64,000 nucleotides of DNA from Enchytraeus crypticus (GCA_905160935.1 CAJHZI010000547.1:2915001-2979000); one strand, 5' to 3'. Shown: positions 41,940 to 54,081, numbered from the stretch's first letter. Translations and numbers: made by a program. Notes: generated by a model from the sequence alone, not told the origin.

Positions 41940-42130
41940 TGTTCCGTTGGCCATTTAAAAAATGGGCCTATGAATCCCGAAGGAGTTGACGTCATTAATG
42001 GCATAGGCAGACTTATTGCAGAGCAAGCCGGCGATAGGCGAGAGACATCTTTTCTTTGGCATGAAAAGCCTTTGCCAAAGAAAATATTTAATGCAGTCTG
42101 CTTCAGCAATTCTTTTAATCAGCTAGATGA
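41940..42130 (+). pseudogene. decayed coding piece, possibly from a mobile element
   Basis: 41965-42130 reads with GVDVINGIGRLIAEQAGDRR, then ETSFLWHEKP and FNAVCFSNSF. It has a higher GC content and more protein-like composition than its surroundings. The pattern reminds me of an ORF carried by large mobile elements in marine invertebrates, but I cannot name the family. It is treated as a fossil. Confidence 0.35.
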
Positions 42131-42383
42131 CCTCGAGTAGCCGGGCGGCGATTCAGCAGGTATTGCTCGAATCGTGTTTATTAAACCTCGGGTTCTTTAA
42201 ACCCAGGGAAAAATAAAAAATGAACTAATAATAATAATAATAATAATAAATTGATTCATAAATAAAAAAGCGTACAATTATATAAATAATAAATCATATA
42301 CATAGATCATAGAAGCGATATTAATAATAATATAAATTAATAATTATATAAACCAATACTCTGCTAATTAATAATATAAATTA

Positions 42384-42389
42384 ATAGAG

Positions 42390-42428
<39 letters not shown>
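42384..42428. repeat. (GA)n microsatellite
   Basis: A pure ga run with no LINE tail directly before it. Confidence 0.95.
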
Positions 42429-42430
<2 letters not shown>

Positions 42431-43264
42431 CTTGTTGTTTATTTATTTGCATCTCAGTCACAGTAACTTGCAAAGCAAATAAATCAAGAGAGATCACAAA
42501 TCAACAGAAAGAGCGCCAAATAAAAAACTCGATCTAGCTGACAACATTCGATATTAAACTATATAGCTTACGTTGAAATATCAATAAAGATTAAGAAAGA
42601 TTTAGGATTAAAAGCAACGTTAGGCCTAAGTGAAAATAGCATAAATCTGCATATAGCGGAAGATTACTAACTATAACTAGTACAAAACACTATAGGCGTA
42701 GGCCTACTAGAGACATATGAGAATAATATACTAGGCTATAACAAAAATAATTAAAGATTAAAACAACAGTAAATTCAAGTTTAATATTATTCGAAAAGCA
42801 TTGAGAGATCGGAAGTTATAGTTAGGCATTAAGTATCTTTTAACAGGGTTACATTATTTCCAAGTTTAAATTAAGTGCTGTTTATACAATTTGGTAACCA
42901 TAGATTCTGAGGAGCGGGTCCTAAATTCTGATGTCAATAGGAATATCATTCCAAATAGTATAGCTAAAGTTTACACATGAATGAAAGAAAATACGATTAC
43001 ATTTTTGTAAAGATAATTAGGTAGAGCGTTTTCTGTGCGCTTCCAACCGCGGATATGGTTGAGATTGCATTTGGTTTAGATGCCTTTTTACTGATGGGAT
43101 GGTTATGGGTCGGGATATGGTTTTGGTTGTTGCGGACGTGATAGTCTATGTGATAGATTTAGTGTCTAGGGTTAGCGTAGTGGGTTGGAATAAGGTTTTG
43201 GTTCCCTAGTGGGTTTTAATACGAGTGGAGGACGCGGAAGTGGAGTGAGATGAAGTCGTAGCAT

Positions 43265-43611
43265 TGAATGTGGATTTGGAGAAGAATAGAAAGGATTAGC
43301 TGGACTCAAAAGGTTGCAAAAGAGAAAGTTCTGGAGAGAGTTGGCACAGATAGATAATTATGTAATTGATAAACGTATTAAGAAATAGGAAGAAGAGTTG
43401 GATTGGGCATATTCGAAGGAGGGAATGTCCACCAAAGGAGGTCATATATGGCAGAATGGAAGGTAATAGAGGCAGAGGCAGGCCGAGATTAGGAATGTTA
43501 GACGATTTAAAGATCCACTCATACGTGGAAAAGATGAGGAAAGCCGAAGAGGAAAGTATGAGAAAAGGCAGTATGCCGTGGACTTGCCAGTAGGCAGTGC
43601 ACTAAGAGAGA

Positions 43612-43643
<32 letters not shown>

Positions 43644-43645
43644 AT
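43265..43645 (+). mobile_element. LINE 3' fragment ending in (GA)n
   Basis: It starts at the tggatttggagaagaat block. Translation gives SWIGHIRRRE, GRGRPRLGMLDDLKIHSYVE and MPWTCQ, then stop. The 3' end has stem CTTGCC/GGCAG (one base off the consensus) with loop AGTA, then tgcactaagagagagag, and passes into (GA)n at about 43602-43642. Same family as the copy at 230-945. Confidence 0.9.
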
Positions 43646-43744
43646 ACAAGTAGAATAGTTATGACAAGCATGCTTAAATAAAAATAATTTGGCAGTTGAG
43701 GAGGGAACAGAGTAAGGAGAATAGAGTAATTATGATAGAGGTTT

Positions 43745-43790
43745 ATCATCATAAGCATCATCTTCCCGTAAATAATAGTTTAGATAGGGT
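43745..43790 (-). mobile_element. SINE-F tail fragment
   Basis: It reads catcataagcatcatcttcc, then cgtaaataatagtttagata. This is the reverse of the SINE-F end. Confidence 0.5.
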
Positions 43791-43906
43791 AGAGTAGAGA
43801 ACGAATATTAATTAGTAAATAATAAGTTAAAGTTAAATATAAATTAATAATAAATTAAAATGATTATACTAAAAGTAATCAAGTAAATAAATTAGTTGAT
43901 CATTCA

Positions 43907-44573
43907 CAGGCCCGTAGCGAGAGGGGGCTATGGGGTCATGGACCCCTTACTAAATTGCTCATAAAACTATGGCCCCCTCTAAAAGTGCTTGATCGGTATA
44001 ATGCATGGGATTTTTCAGGTATTTGTATTTTATTATATTTTATAAAGTATCATAGTAGGATGAGGAACTGCACTAAGATCTCTGGGCTGCTGTATTTTAA
44101 TATTGTGATCTGTTGATTTTCCGATATTCTGTATAGTTATATTGATGATATTAAGATTATTTTACGTTTGTTCGACTGATAAAAGCCATCTTAATGGCAA
44201 ATTAAAAATAAAAGTACTCCACTACATTCATTAAAAGATGCTCTGAGAATCCATCGGGTTTCTCACTAATTAAAGGGGGGCTATTGCACCCTTAGTACCC
44301 CACCCCCTTTCAACACCCTACTTTTAGTCATCCACTTTACGAATTCCCAACAAAAATTGTATTTACACCTATAACCTTGACTAATTTAGTATTGGTATGG
44401 GTGGAATAAGCTATTGGGATACATTTCGATCAGTGTGGCACCACTCAAGGGGCCGAGATCGATAGCAGTAGTGAAAATTTTGTACCCCTCTAAAAATTTT
44501 CCTGGTTGCGCCACTGTCAGGCCCTACTAAAAAATTTTGCGCCCCCTACCCAAAAAGCCAGGCTACGGGGCTG
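43907..44573. mobile_element. MITE-like element with CAGGCCCGTAGC ends
   Basis: The left end caggcccgtagcgagagggg and the reverse complement of the right end cagccccgtagcctggcttt form imperfect terminal inverted repeats. The interior is non-coding with g-rich and c-rich strands. Possible 8-bp target duplication: atcattca on the left and atcattta on the right if two bases are trimmed; this is uncertain. A second end, cagtggcgcaaccagg in reverse at 44500-44515, suggests a nested element. It is probably mobilised by a DNA transposase not present here. Confidence 0.65.
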
Positions 44574-44599
44574 ATATCATTTATTTCTTTGCCCCAGGG

Positions 44600-45590
44600 G
44601 CTTTGTCAGGATCGAGGGGTTTATATCCGTGGGGGAGAGGGGTTGCCAAGGAAGTTTTGTCCGGTCACCTTAAAGCTTGTTACAATTGGTTGTAACAATT
44701 AACTATTGTTAATTATTGTTAGAGTTACTACTTCTGCTCTTTTACAATTCAGACCATAATTTGTTAACGCTATTGTTAACTAAATATAATCTGATAGCCA
44801 AGGCATCAGCTTTTAGAAATTCTTGAATAGTTACTTCTTCATGAGTTGTACAGTCCAATCAACTATAACATTAGTCAGTGAAAAATAAAAAAGGTAATAA
44901 ACTGTTCACTTTAGTGTGGAGATTTATATTCTTCATAAAAAGCTCATGCAAAAATACAGCAATTCAAGTATTTTCAAGTATTATCCACAACCAGGGACGT
45001 CAACAACTCTGGATCATTTCTGTTATAAAGGAGCATAATACACCAGGCCCCAATTGATCGTTGCATTTCCCGCTACACTAAAATATCTCAATTGAATAAA
45101 ATTTCTATATTACGTACACAGCATACAAGCTTCTATCACTTTACTGCCCTTAACTTTATCATTACTGCTAATTTAATCATAGTTATGTACAAAAGTGAGA
45201 TATATATGTTAAAATTTACGAATGTTGTGAAGCTCGTGCAGATCTTATAATAACGCGGGAATGAGAGTACGTGGTAGAGCCTAAAAGTCTAGCTGGCTGG
45301 TAGCGCCATTGGTATGTCTAGACAGCTGACGCATTGTATCACTCTCCCCCACTCCTCCTCCCACCCTGTCTGACTTCAAGCTGTCTGTAAGCAGCAGCTG
45401 CTGCTAGCCAGACGGTGTTTACGCACTAGTACGTAATCATTTTTCGCTTCAATTCTGATAAACGAAAACTGCTTAGTTTCTGGATATTGGGATTTAATTT
45501 ACGAAAATAACAGCAACAGGTAGATTGCAACTGTCTTCAACGACAACATCGTGCATTATTAAACCAAATCCATGCCAACGAGCATATAAT
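44600..45590. other. intergenic, GC-richer patch at 45255-45440
   Basis: 45255-45440 is richer in GC and CpG than its surroundings and has an inverted pair (agctggctgg and its partner gctagccaga). It could be a promoter or 5' UTR for a downstream gene, but nothing proves it. Confidence 0.25.
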
Positions 45591-45599
45591 AAAGTGATC

Positions 45600-45735
45600 C
45601 AAAAGCGGTGCAAAATCCAAACCTAGAAATGTATTTGTATACCTTTTTGGACCTTTTAATTTTCCACATGAGCTTAGCTTTAGTTTCACAATGCTTCGTG
45701 TTGTCATTGATGACAGTAGAACTAATTACTGTTGT
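45600..45735 (+). mobile_element. SINE-G copy, diverged
   Basis: Landmarks are tttttggaccttttaatttt and caatgcttcgtgttgtcatt, then gatgacagtagaacta. The usual (att)n end is lost. Confidence 0.6.
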
Positions 45736-45739
45736 GTTT

Positions 45740-47020
45740 TATTGGGTCTAATTGCCCATATCAATTGACAGCCTCCTTCATCATTGCTGGTTAACGGGAA
45801 ATAATTAGCTAGCAGCTGAATTTAGAGTTTGCATATTGTCATGATCTTGATATTGCACGCACATGATAAAATTTAATTTTGCATAAACTTTATCTAATCA
45901 TAATTCTGAAAGGTTCTATTAATTTTAATCCTTTGTTAACCAATCGCAACGTAATTCTCAGAATTCTGCATATTTTATATTTTGCAAATGTGGTCGAAAA
46001 TCGTTAACTATGAGTCTATATGATATTTAATATAGATGAGACTTCGTGCTGTTAATGCAAGTTATGCAAGAAATTCGGGAAAATGGGTTAGACACCTAGC
46101 TGTAAGCCACAGAGTTCGATGGTTTTCCGATTAGCATGCACTGAATTATTACCGACCAATGATAATGTATAGATCCTTAAGATTATTTTCATATTGATAT
46201 TATTTCAGAAAATACGATCCATCGAAGTTAAGATATTTATGATAACAAAACCATGCACTATGTAACGTATACATTTTACAGCATTAATTTAGGCTATAAC
46301 TATTTTAGTAATCAATTTAGTTAATTCTATGTTAATTTCTATAATACCCATACTAATTGATCTCCAACTTTATCAGTAGAACAATCTAAATTATTATAGA
46401 CTAGTAATTAAAAACCAACAATTAATGCAGTAACTACGATAAAAGTTCGATTCCTGACAGAATTATAAAGATCGATGGCTAGGGATCCTGATCTAATTTT
46501 CCACCAATAGGAAAAGGTAAAATAATATCACACCCTCTGCTGCCACCCCCACCTAACAGCTGCTGTCCATGGTTCCAGCCAGGAGTCTACGCTCTCGATA
46601 AATACGGCATTCGTCCTTTCTACAGGCAAATAATTGATTTTAGTCTCAAATGGAGTTAATTATTCATAATAAATTATTTCTACTCAACAATTAGGTACGT
46701 ATGATTAATAATTAGGTCATTTAGTATCAGATTACTTATTCAGATCGATGTAAATCGTGATTTGTCGATCTCTTTCGTCATCTACAACGTAAGCAAGTCT
46801 CACTGCGTTAAGACTGAATTTAACTAGGCCGTCTGGATTGTGTTTGAAGAAGTTTATTGATTTCTCAAATCCAAAGTCAATTTTAGTTTAATTTTCTCAA
46901 AGGTCTAAAAATGTAGATTATCATTTTCTTGAGAAGTAGAAATACGGAGAGGGTATGTATATTATCACGATCTTTCTGTGTCTTTTGTATGTCTGTCGGA
47001 CGTGCCTGTGCTAACCCGTG
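45740..47020. other. intergenic, no gene seen
   Basis: AT-rich and without a supported coding region or repeat. Confidence 0.4.
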
Positions 47021-47029
47021 TCTATAAAG

Positions 47030-47235
47030 TTAATACTCATTATATAGTGAATTGATCATTTGTGACATCTAGCAATTTTAATATCTCATGTTTTACGATT
47101 AGGCAGTTTGGTCAATTAGCCATTTTACCAGCCCTGTAAATATCTGAGATTTTACAATGGGCAAGCTCTGCCGTGAATTTAGCCCTGGAATTTAAAATTT
47201 CGAGATGTTACCTAACACACTTGCCCACTGATCAA
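47030..47235 (-). mobile_element. SINE-B copy, old
   Basis: Reverse orientation: ctcattatatagtgaattga, ttaatatctcatgtttta, gtaaatatctgagattttac and gatgttacctaacacac. Strongly diverged. Confidence 0.65.
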
Positions 47236-47381
47236 CTTAAATATTGCGAATTAAGACTGTCCAATATATTAAATGACATTCTAAGCACATTGACTTATAG
47301 TAAGTTAGTAACCTTATACTTAGCCATAATCTAATTTATTGTTAATTTAGATAGGTTTTGGCTAGGCTAGGTTAGGTTTTG

Positions 47382-47475
47382 ACAACCCGAACACAACACA
47401 GGAGTGTTGTGTTCGGGTTGTTTGAAGAATAGACCAACCAGTGAATGCATATGTAGTAGAAAGCGACTAAAAGCA
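47382..47475 (+). mobile_element. SINE-A head with a foldback at its 5' end
   Basis: The SINE-A head begins at 47404 (gtgttgtgttcgggttgt) and runs through gaagaatagaccaacc. Its first 18 bases are preceded, after a 4-nt gap (agga), by their exact reverse complement at 47382-47399. No SINE-A hairpin tail follows. The next recognisable unit is the SINE-F tail at 47565. Confidence 0.8.
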
Positions 47476-47564
47476 CTAAGATCCAAACAAATGTCAAAAA
47501 GGGCTTTTGGTTGGTGAGTGAGTGAGCCTAGGCTCCAGAAATTGCAACAAAATTTTTTAAGATG

Positions 47565-47690
47565 AATGGAGAAGATTATTGTGATTGAAGGATGATATGG
47601 GACAGAGAAGAGTGGAGAAGGTCTATTCATATCCTGACCCTAGTTGAACTGCGAATAAAGGGAAGATGATGATGATGATGATAATAATAG
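47565..47690 (+). mobile_element. SINE-F copy with (GAT)n tail
   Basis: It reads gaaggatgatatgggacaga, cctgaccctagttgaactgc and gaagatgatgatgatgataa. It may be the tail of the same insertion as the SINE-A head at 47404. Confidence 0.75.
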
Positions 47691-48084
47691 ATAGATAGGT
47701 TTTTGCAAGGATGTTTTTTGAATGAAACAATATAAGTATAGTATGAAAAGTATAGTGAGCTTCGTTTGTAAATAGCATGAATCTTAACTATGAATCTTAA
47801 ATATAAGTCTAAACCCTAATCACATTCAGGTAAGTCTAGACGTGCACGATGCAGGTCTGAAACTTTGCAATTGCTTTTTAAGGGTATTGCACATAGTATT
47901 TAGCTATGAGTGCATTTCACTCTCTCTGACAATTTCGAACGAGAATTACATGTCCATAATGTCTGTGCAATAATTACTGAACATAATCAGGTGTGGGGTT
48001 TACTTCTATGGAATGTACAATTTTTAAAACTTTTTCCAAAACAACTAAGGTTTGTCATTTATAAATTGTATTTTATTGAGAATA

Positions 48085-48625
48085 AATAAAGTGTGAAACG
48101 GAATAAGCATTTGTAGAATTGCACAGGCAAAAAAGGCCTTTGGAAAGAGAAAAGATCTACTAACAAAAGGCATTGGGAAAAACAAAGATGAAGATTGTGA
48201 AAACATTGATTTGATCGACGCTTCTGTATGGATGTGAAACGTGGGCATTAAAGAAAGAAGATATCAGTAGCGGTATTGGAAATGTAGTTATGGAGAAGAA
48301 TGAAAATGATTAGTTGAATTGACCAAATTACTAATGAATAAGTTCTTGTAAGAGTCAGTATAGATGGACTGTTAATAAATGTGATATGAAATAGTAAGAA
48401 AAGCTGGATAGGACATATTATATGGGGGGGGCGGATGATTTGCTAAAAGAATGTAATAGAAGGAAGAATGCAAGGGAAAAGAGTTAAAGGATGACAGAGA
48501 CATGGGATGCGGGATGATCTGATAACAAATTCATATCTAGAGATGAAAAGGAAGGCTGAGGATAGAATTGGATGATGAGTTATATGCCATGGTCCTGCCG
48601 TTAGGCAGTGCACTTGAAGAAGTAA
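48085..48625 (+). mobile_element. LINE 3' fragment, decayed
   Basis: It corresponds to 440-945 of the first copy: aggcaaaaaaggcctttgga, tgaagattgtgaaaacattg, gtatggatgtgaaacgtggg, aagctggataggacatatta and catggtcctgccgttaggca, then gtgcacttgaagaag. Stem CTGCC/GGCAG with loop GTTA. Several stops break all frames. Confidence 0.85.
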
Positions 48626-48821
48626 ATTAAAAAATTAAACTGCATTCTAAAACTTCAGAGCCTTTGATTTAGCTCAGTGTTATAGTTTATGGTTATATTT
48701 TTATAAGTCTGTTATAAGCACCAATTTTTTCTTAAATTTAAATTCTGAAAAAATTTGAAGTGAATAGTAGTCGTATGGTCTTGTTAGAACATGTAACAAT
48801 TACATATGAATGATGGGTGAA

Positions 48822-48905
48822 TCGATTTGTAGTGACATGTGATGGGGGGACGTCTCTGACATCATCCTTGTATGAGAAAAATGACGTTATACCTTTATTA
48901 TTATA
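48822..48905 (+). mobile_element. SINE-D tail copy
   Basis: It reads gatttgtagtgacatgtgat, gacgtctctgacatcatcct and gacgttatacctttatta. Confidence 0.75.
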
Positions 48906-48909
48906 TATA

Positions 48910-49795
48910 TTGTATTATTTTATAAAGTTTAAACTACTGGCTCTTGTTGGAGTTTAGCTGGTCCTTTGATTAGAGGCTGCCTTACCTTTAAGCTTTATTT
49001 TAACTTGTTATGAAGAACCAAGTTGAAGTTTATAGAAATAAGGGACCAAATTAATGCTTGATTGTTGAAAAACATCTTGAATTTAATCTGCCTGCCTTCC
49101 TGCTTGATTGATAGCAGATAAATGTTGTAATCTTGTAAGCCTTTATCATTAATGCTTAAATTCTAGTCTATCAAATCATATACATATTCTTGTCAAATCC
49201 TAAATTAAAATCTAAATAGATTCTGCCAGATCTCAGTATATGCTGCAGCTTGAGATGCACTTAACGAGACGTGTTCCGTGGGTTTCTTTATTTAGTTTGA
49301 TTTTATTAAAAAAAAGAAATACTTTAACTACTTTAATTAAAGGAGTTGCAGTATTTAACTTTAAAGTTCTTGCTCAAAGCCTAATATTATTATTCTATGT
49401 AAATAGTAAGAACTTATTCGTGAGAGTTACTTCTTACCTTAATATTTTAAATTGATAAATGATGACCTTCACAATTAGAATTCTTTTGTTAATTGTATTC
49501 ATAGACCTCTATGTTGATTTTTCATATTGAAGGATGTAAGGTCTGATTCTTTGTCAGGAGAAATACAGAAACAAAAATTGTAAAAGTTCTTTCTGTTGTG
49601 GCTTGGAACTGATGCTCCTTTCTTGTCTAAGCATGAGAGCTATCTACTCAATCATAATGTATTTTTCTTTACTATCTTCACTATCTTATTTGTTTGTCCA
49701 CGTTAACTGATAGAGGTGCTTTATTTATTTTTCTTGTGGCAGCCATAAGATACTTACATCGTACTATGAATATGTAGATTTTAAAAACTTGAAAT
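48910..49795. other. intergenic, no gene seen
   Basis: A 71-codon open frame at 49240-49455 has no recognised similarity. Confidence 0.4.
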
Positions 49796-49801
49796 ATGGA
49801 C

Positions 49802-49909
49802 ATCATTGAGTGATAACTTCGGAGTTGTACCTCCGAAGTTATCACTCAATGATAAAGTGGCAATCTGATAAATCTTAAGTTTAGATCATTGAGTGATAAC
49901 TTCGGAGTT
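49802..49909. repeat. perfect 23-bp inverted repeat plus third direct copy
   Basis: 49802-49824 (atcattgagtgataacttcg then gag) pairs perfectly with 49831-49853 across a 6-nt loop. The same 25 bases recur in direct orientation at 49885-49909. The order is therefore plus, minus, plus. Confidence 0.97.
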
Positions 49910-50456
49910 TACCACTTGCTATCATCCACTAAGCTGCTATGTAAAACTTCCAAGCTTTAAAAACTTTAAGCGTCTAACTAATACCATACTATTATGGACT
50001 GGTATTTTAAAATTAAATTATACCTTTGTGTTAAAACATTTGGATTTTATACATTTGTAAACTCTGTTGTAAATCGCAGTGTTTATGCATTTGTATTAAA
50101 CCTCAACGGTATGTCTTAAAGTTGAGTGAAGATCAGCGTCTTTCAATTAATTTTGAAGAATATGGAAGGATTCTTCCATTTCTATAAATATTAGCAGAAC
50201 GTATTTGTAGAAAAAATTCTATTTTTCTCCCATTGTACTGTAGTACTGTTATATAATTCTTCAAATTATAATGGCACATCGGCTGCCAGTTTCTATACTA
50301 TGGGGTAGAATAGATGAATCATTCGAGTCTAAACTGGGTGTAGACAGAGTTATTTAGACTTCAAGTAAAGAGTTTTTTTATGTCAATTTTCAAGGTCTCT
50401 TAAAATGGCTTGTTCTTTTATTTCGCGGGTTGTTATTTTTTATTTTGTGGGTATAA

Positions 50457-50528
50457 ATTTAAAATACATGTATATAGTGTATTTTCATGTATTTTAAATC
50501 ATGTTTAAAATACATGTATATAGTGTAT
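50457..50528. repeat. 14-bp inverted repeat plus direct copy
   Basis: atttaaaatacatg at 50457-50470 pairs with 50486-50499. The left arm with its following bases (ttaaaatacatgtatatagt) recurs directly at about 50504. The order is plus, minus, plus, as at 49802. Confidence 0.93.
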
Positions 50529-50529
50529 A

Positions 50530-50925
50530 TTTCCCCGTGTTGTGCTCTGGTTTGGTTGGACCACTGCAGAATAGGGCAGTTAACTGCAAACAATCTGCTG
50601 CGTGTACGTAAGAGGCAAGACTACGGAAGGAGCTGAGGATGGCACGAGGGGACCCACCTTACCATGAAATATTTTCCCCCAAGATTAAATGGTAATTTAA
50701 TCCATCTAACTGAGGAAGGCAATGGGAAACCACCTCAGAAGCCATACTTTTCTCAAGCTATAGGCTACATAAGGTATGGATAGGGTATAGACTGTGTGAA
50801 GGGATTAACTTGTTGATCTAAGGAGTGCTCTTATGGAGCGAGAAAGCAGAGTTTGAGTATTAATATGTACCTTGAAAATATCTACCTTGAAAATACCACT
50901 TGGCAGTGCACTGAAGAAGTGTATA
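50530..50925 (+). mobile_element. SINE-A copy, full length
   Basis: Head ccgtgttgtgctctggtttg, ttggaccactgcagaatagg; middle gctgaggatggcacgagggg, acccacctta, ggcaatgggaaaccacctca; end tgttgatctaaggagtgctc, ttatggagcgagaaagcag and ataccacttggcagtgcact, then gaagaag. A 17-bp stretch near the tail (taccttgaaaata) is duplicated and the left half of the stem is altered to ATACC. Confidence 0.93.
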
Positions 50926-51519
50926 TTATATTTTTTCTCCTTGTTCGTGTTTTTCCTCTTATCGTCATTTTAGACTACGCCGCTGTCAGCAGCGCCTATC
51001 CCTCCAAAACCATTACACAATTCCCTTATCTCTTATCCAAAAGTTAGGAGAAAATCCAATATTTGATTGATATAATGCAAAAGGCTGTGAAAGGGTACTA
51101 CTGTAAAATTACATTCTTTAATGACGACTATACTTAGGCACGGGGTTCACATCCATTGCTCTACCCGTCACTGACATGCTATGGAGCAGGAAACTGACAT
51201 TGAACTTGGCTTTGATCTTACTTAAATGGAATTGCGAATTACCACCGGAAAATCGTGGGCAAACCCTCCCCCCACTCTTTGAAATCTCTGTTGCCAGATG
51301 GTGCCTCCAAAAGAAAATCTCTTTCTCAATATATCTATCTTAGACTAGTTTATATTAATGAATGAGAACTGAATTTTTAGCAAGAAATGTGATTGTTGTG
51401 TTTAAATAGCATTCTTTTTGTACAATAAGTTCTAATTTTCCTTTTGCTAGACTTTATGATTTAAGGATACTTATTTCATTTCTAAACTTTTTGTTTAAAT
51501 TTGCCATTGACTACAATAT

Positions 51520-51606
51520 TATGTGTCTAATTGATGGCGTTATCATTAAAGAACTAGTAATGACCTTACTAGTTCTTTAATGATAACGCCATCAATTAGA
51601 CACATA
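51520..51606. repeat. perfect inverted repeat, 41-bp arms, 5-nt loop
   Basis: Arms 51520-51560 and 51566-51606 are exact reverse complements around tgacc. The sequence is unique in the window. Confidence 0.98.
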
Positions 51607-51734
51607 TCATCAATCTAGTATTAATAAGTTTGAAAGAATTTTTGATATCCTTTGTGATATTTGTGATGAAATATGGTGGTTTGTGAATCCTGATGTATAA
51701 AAGCCCAGGTGTGCATCTCTCTTTTTCTCATGAA

Positions 51735-51925
51735 TGTCTCGGTAGTTCTGTGTGTAAGCGCGTTAGATAACAGCAAGAAGTTTTAAATGGCTGTTCCTGA
51801 GGTCCTGATATCAATTCCCGGTAGGGCTAATCAGATAGTACCATCTTGGACATTCTCCTATCAGGGTACACCGGTACACCTGACGTCTTGAAGAGATGGT
51901 CTCCGGGCTTCTAACCTTGACGTTA
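51735..51925 (+). mobile_element. SINE-B-related copy
   Basis: It reads tgaatgtctcggtagttctg, gttttaaatggctgttcctg, tcaattcccggtagg and ccatcttggacattctccta, followed by a gacgttaaaccc end like SINE-D/E. A mosaic or diverged copy. Confidence 0.5.
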
Positions 51926-51940
51926 AACCCACATTTAAAA

Positions 51941-52210
<270 letters not shown>

Positions 52211-52644
52211 CTATCTGTTAGTCTGTCACACTAAAAGCGTATATCTCTCAAGAGAATAGCTACTCTTCTCTTAGTGTAATTTATCTATACGGGTACATGT
52301 ATATTGTTTATTTCAATATAAACTGAACACACTGTGCAGTATGAAATCTGCGATGTGTTGCCACCAGTGCCTGTAATAAGGATATCAGACGATATTTTTA
52401 AGGAGGTTTTTTTATATAGAGATGCAGCCGGTTAAGAGCCCCTGCTGGCTTGTTTGATTTGTTTATGAGAGCTCTGTCGATCACGTGTTACAGACAAGAA
52501 AAGTTGACTGAAAACCAGTATAAACATTTTCATTTATTGACTCTTCTAATCTGTCGGCTTAGTTTTGATACTATGAATTTATTAGTATTAAGCAGTTTAT
52601 CAAAATAATGTGAATGGGGTGGAAATGTAGAAATTGAGCCTTGT

Positions 52645-52895
52645 TAAGCCAAGACCGCTGCAGAATCGACCAACGATAAGTTATATTGCTAAGCTATATT
52701 GCGCATGTAGGGAAAGAAATCAGCTGAAGCTGAGTAAGACAATGAGAACTCATAATTTGTATGTCCAAGATAATGATTACGTTTTCTAGTGGGATCAATA
52801 TTTTGGTAGATAGAATGTTGTTAAGTCAAACAGTGCTGACGATTATGTACAATGAACCTGCTATTTATCAGACCATCAGAGAGAGTGGAAGAGAG
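52645..52895 (+). mobile_element. SINE-A copy, old
   Basis: It reads aagaccgctgcagaatcgac, caacgataag, tgaagctgagtaagacaatg, gtgggatcaat and acaatgaacctgctatttat, then cagaccatcagagag. The tail stem is eroded. Confidence 0.6.
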
Positions 52896-52939
52896 ATGGA
52901 GAAAGGGACGAACTAGTTAAGCTGTGAATTTGACACGCA

Positions 52940-52986
52940 AACAAATTCAACAGTCAACTACTTCGTAGTTGACTGTTGAATTTGTT
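52940..52986. repeat. perfect inverted repeat, 22-bp arms, 3-nt loop
   Basis: Arms 52940-52961 and 52965-52986 pair exactly around ttc. Confidence 0.98.
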
Positions 52987-52999
52987 GAACCCTAGATAT

Positions 53000-54039
53000 G
53001 AATGACAGTATTCATCAAATGTGTCTTTCCGGATTTCCAGCATTCTATTGAAGTAATTTTTACACTCTGAATTAAAAATATATTTTTGAGGAAGATGCGG
53101 GAATATCGAATCCAGAGTAGCATTGTTGCTTGCGTCACTATGTAATCTGATGTAAGTTAAAATATATGGACTTTTCTAACTATCCAGACCCTTCGATACA
53201 CAACCTATCTATTATTGATATCTAATGTTTACTTGTACTCGATGAGCGGTTAACCGACGTGACGCAAGCCACGACTTTAAAACCATGCATCCGGTTCGAT
53301 TTATATAATACTGTCTGCTGTATTTATTACTCAGTTTAATTGCCCGATGATTATCTAATGATTTCTGTCTAGTTTGCCAGTTAACTATCTCAACAAATCA
53401 CTTTTTGGTGTTATAAAAGTAGGGTAAAGTTTAACACATTTTGATCTTTCAGTTATTAAAGTTTGTTACTTAATGTTTGAGGCCATTTTGGAATCATGGT
53501 CGTCTAAATTAAGGATTTAGTGAATTAGTTTATAAGCAGACTTAAAGTGAGTTTTACTTTCGTTTTGGTCCAGGACTTAAACGTTCGACAATTAATGTTA
53601 TTGGGCACGTGTGACTATGTACTTCTGCCATTTAGTCATTCACTGTAAAAACAATTTGAGTGTCAGTTATAAAAAGACAGTGTGCAATATTCTAAGCTTC
53701 AAGCCTTTTTAGACGCTTACTGGAGAACTCCGGAAACTGGTTGATACAATCAAAACGTACCATTGGTTCTCTGCATCGTGTCCTGTCCATTGTACTTTTT
53801 CCTACTCTGAATGATGTGCATTTCGTATGGACTTTTCATAGGCCCTTAAATTGATCAGGCTACAAAGACTAATTTCTTTTATCAAAATATGATAATTGTA
53901 GTTTTCTTCTTTAAATGGATATGAATTTGAAATGGTTTCCCTTTGTCGTTTTTACATTTTAAGCTGCTGCTTAGTCACCTCTGAAGTTGAACTGCATTAA
54001 TTTTTTTAAGTTAACATTTGACGGGAGAAAATCTGTGCT

Positions 54040-54081
<42 letters not shown>

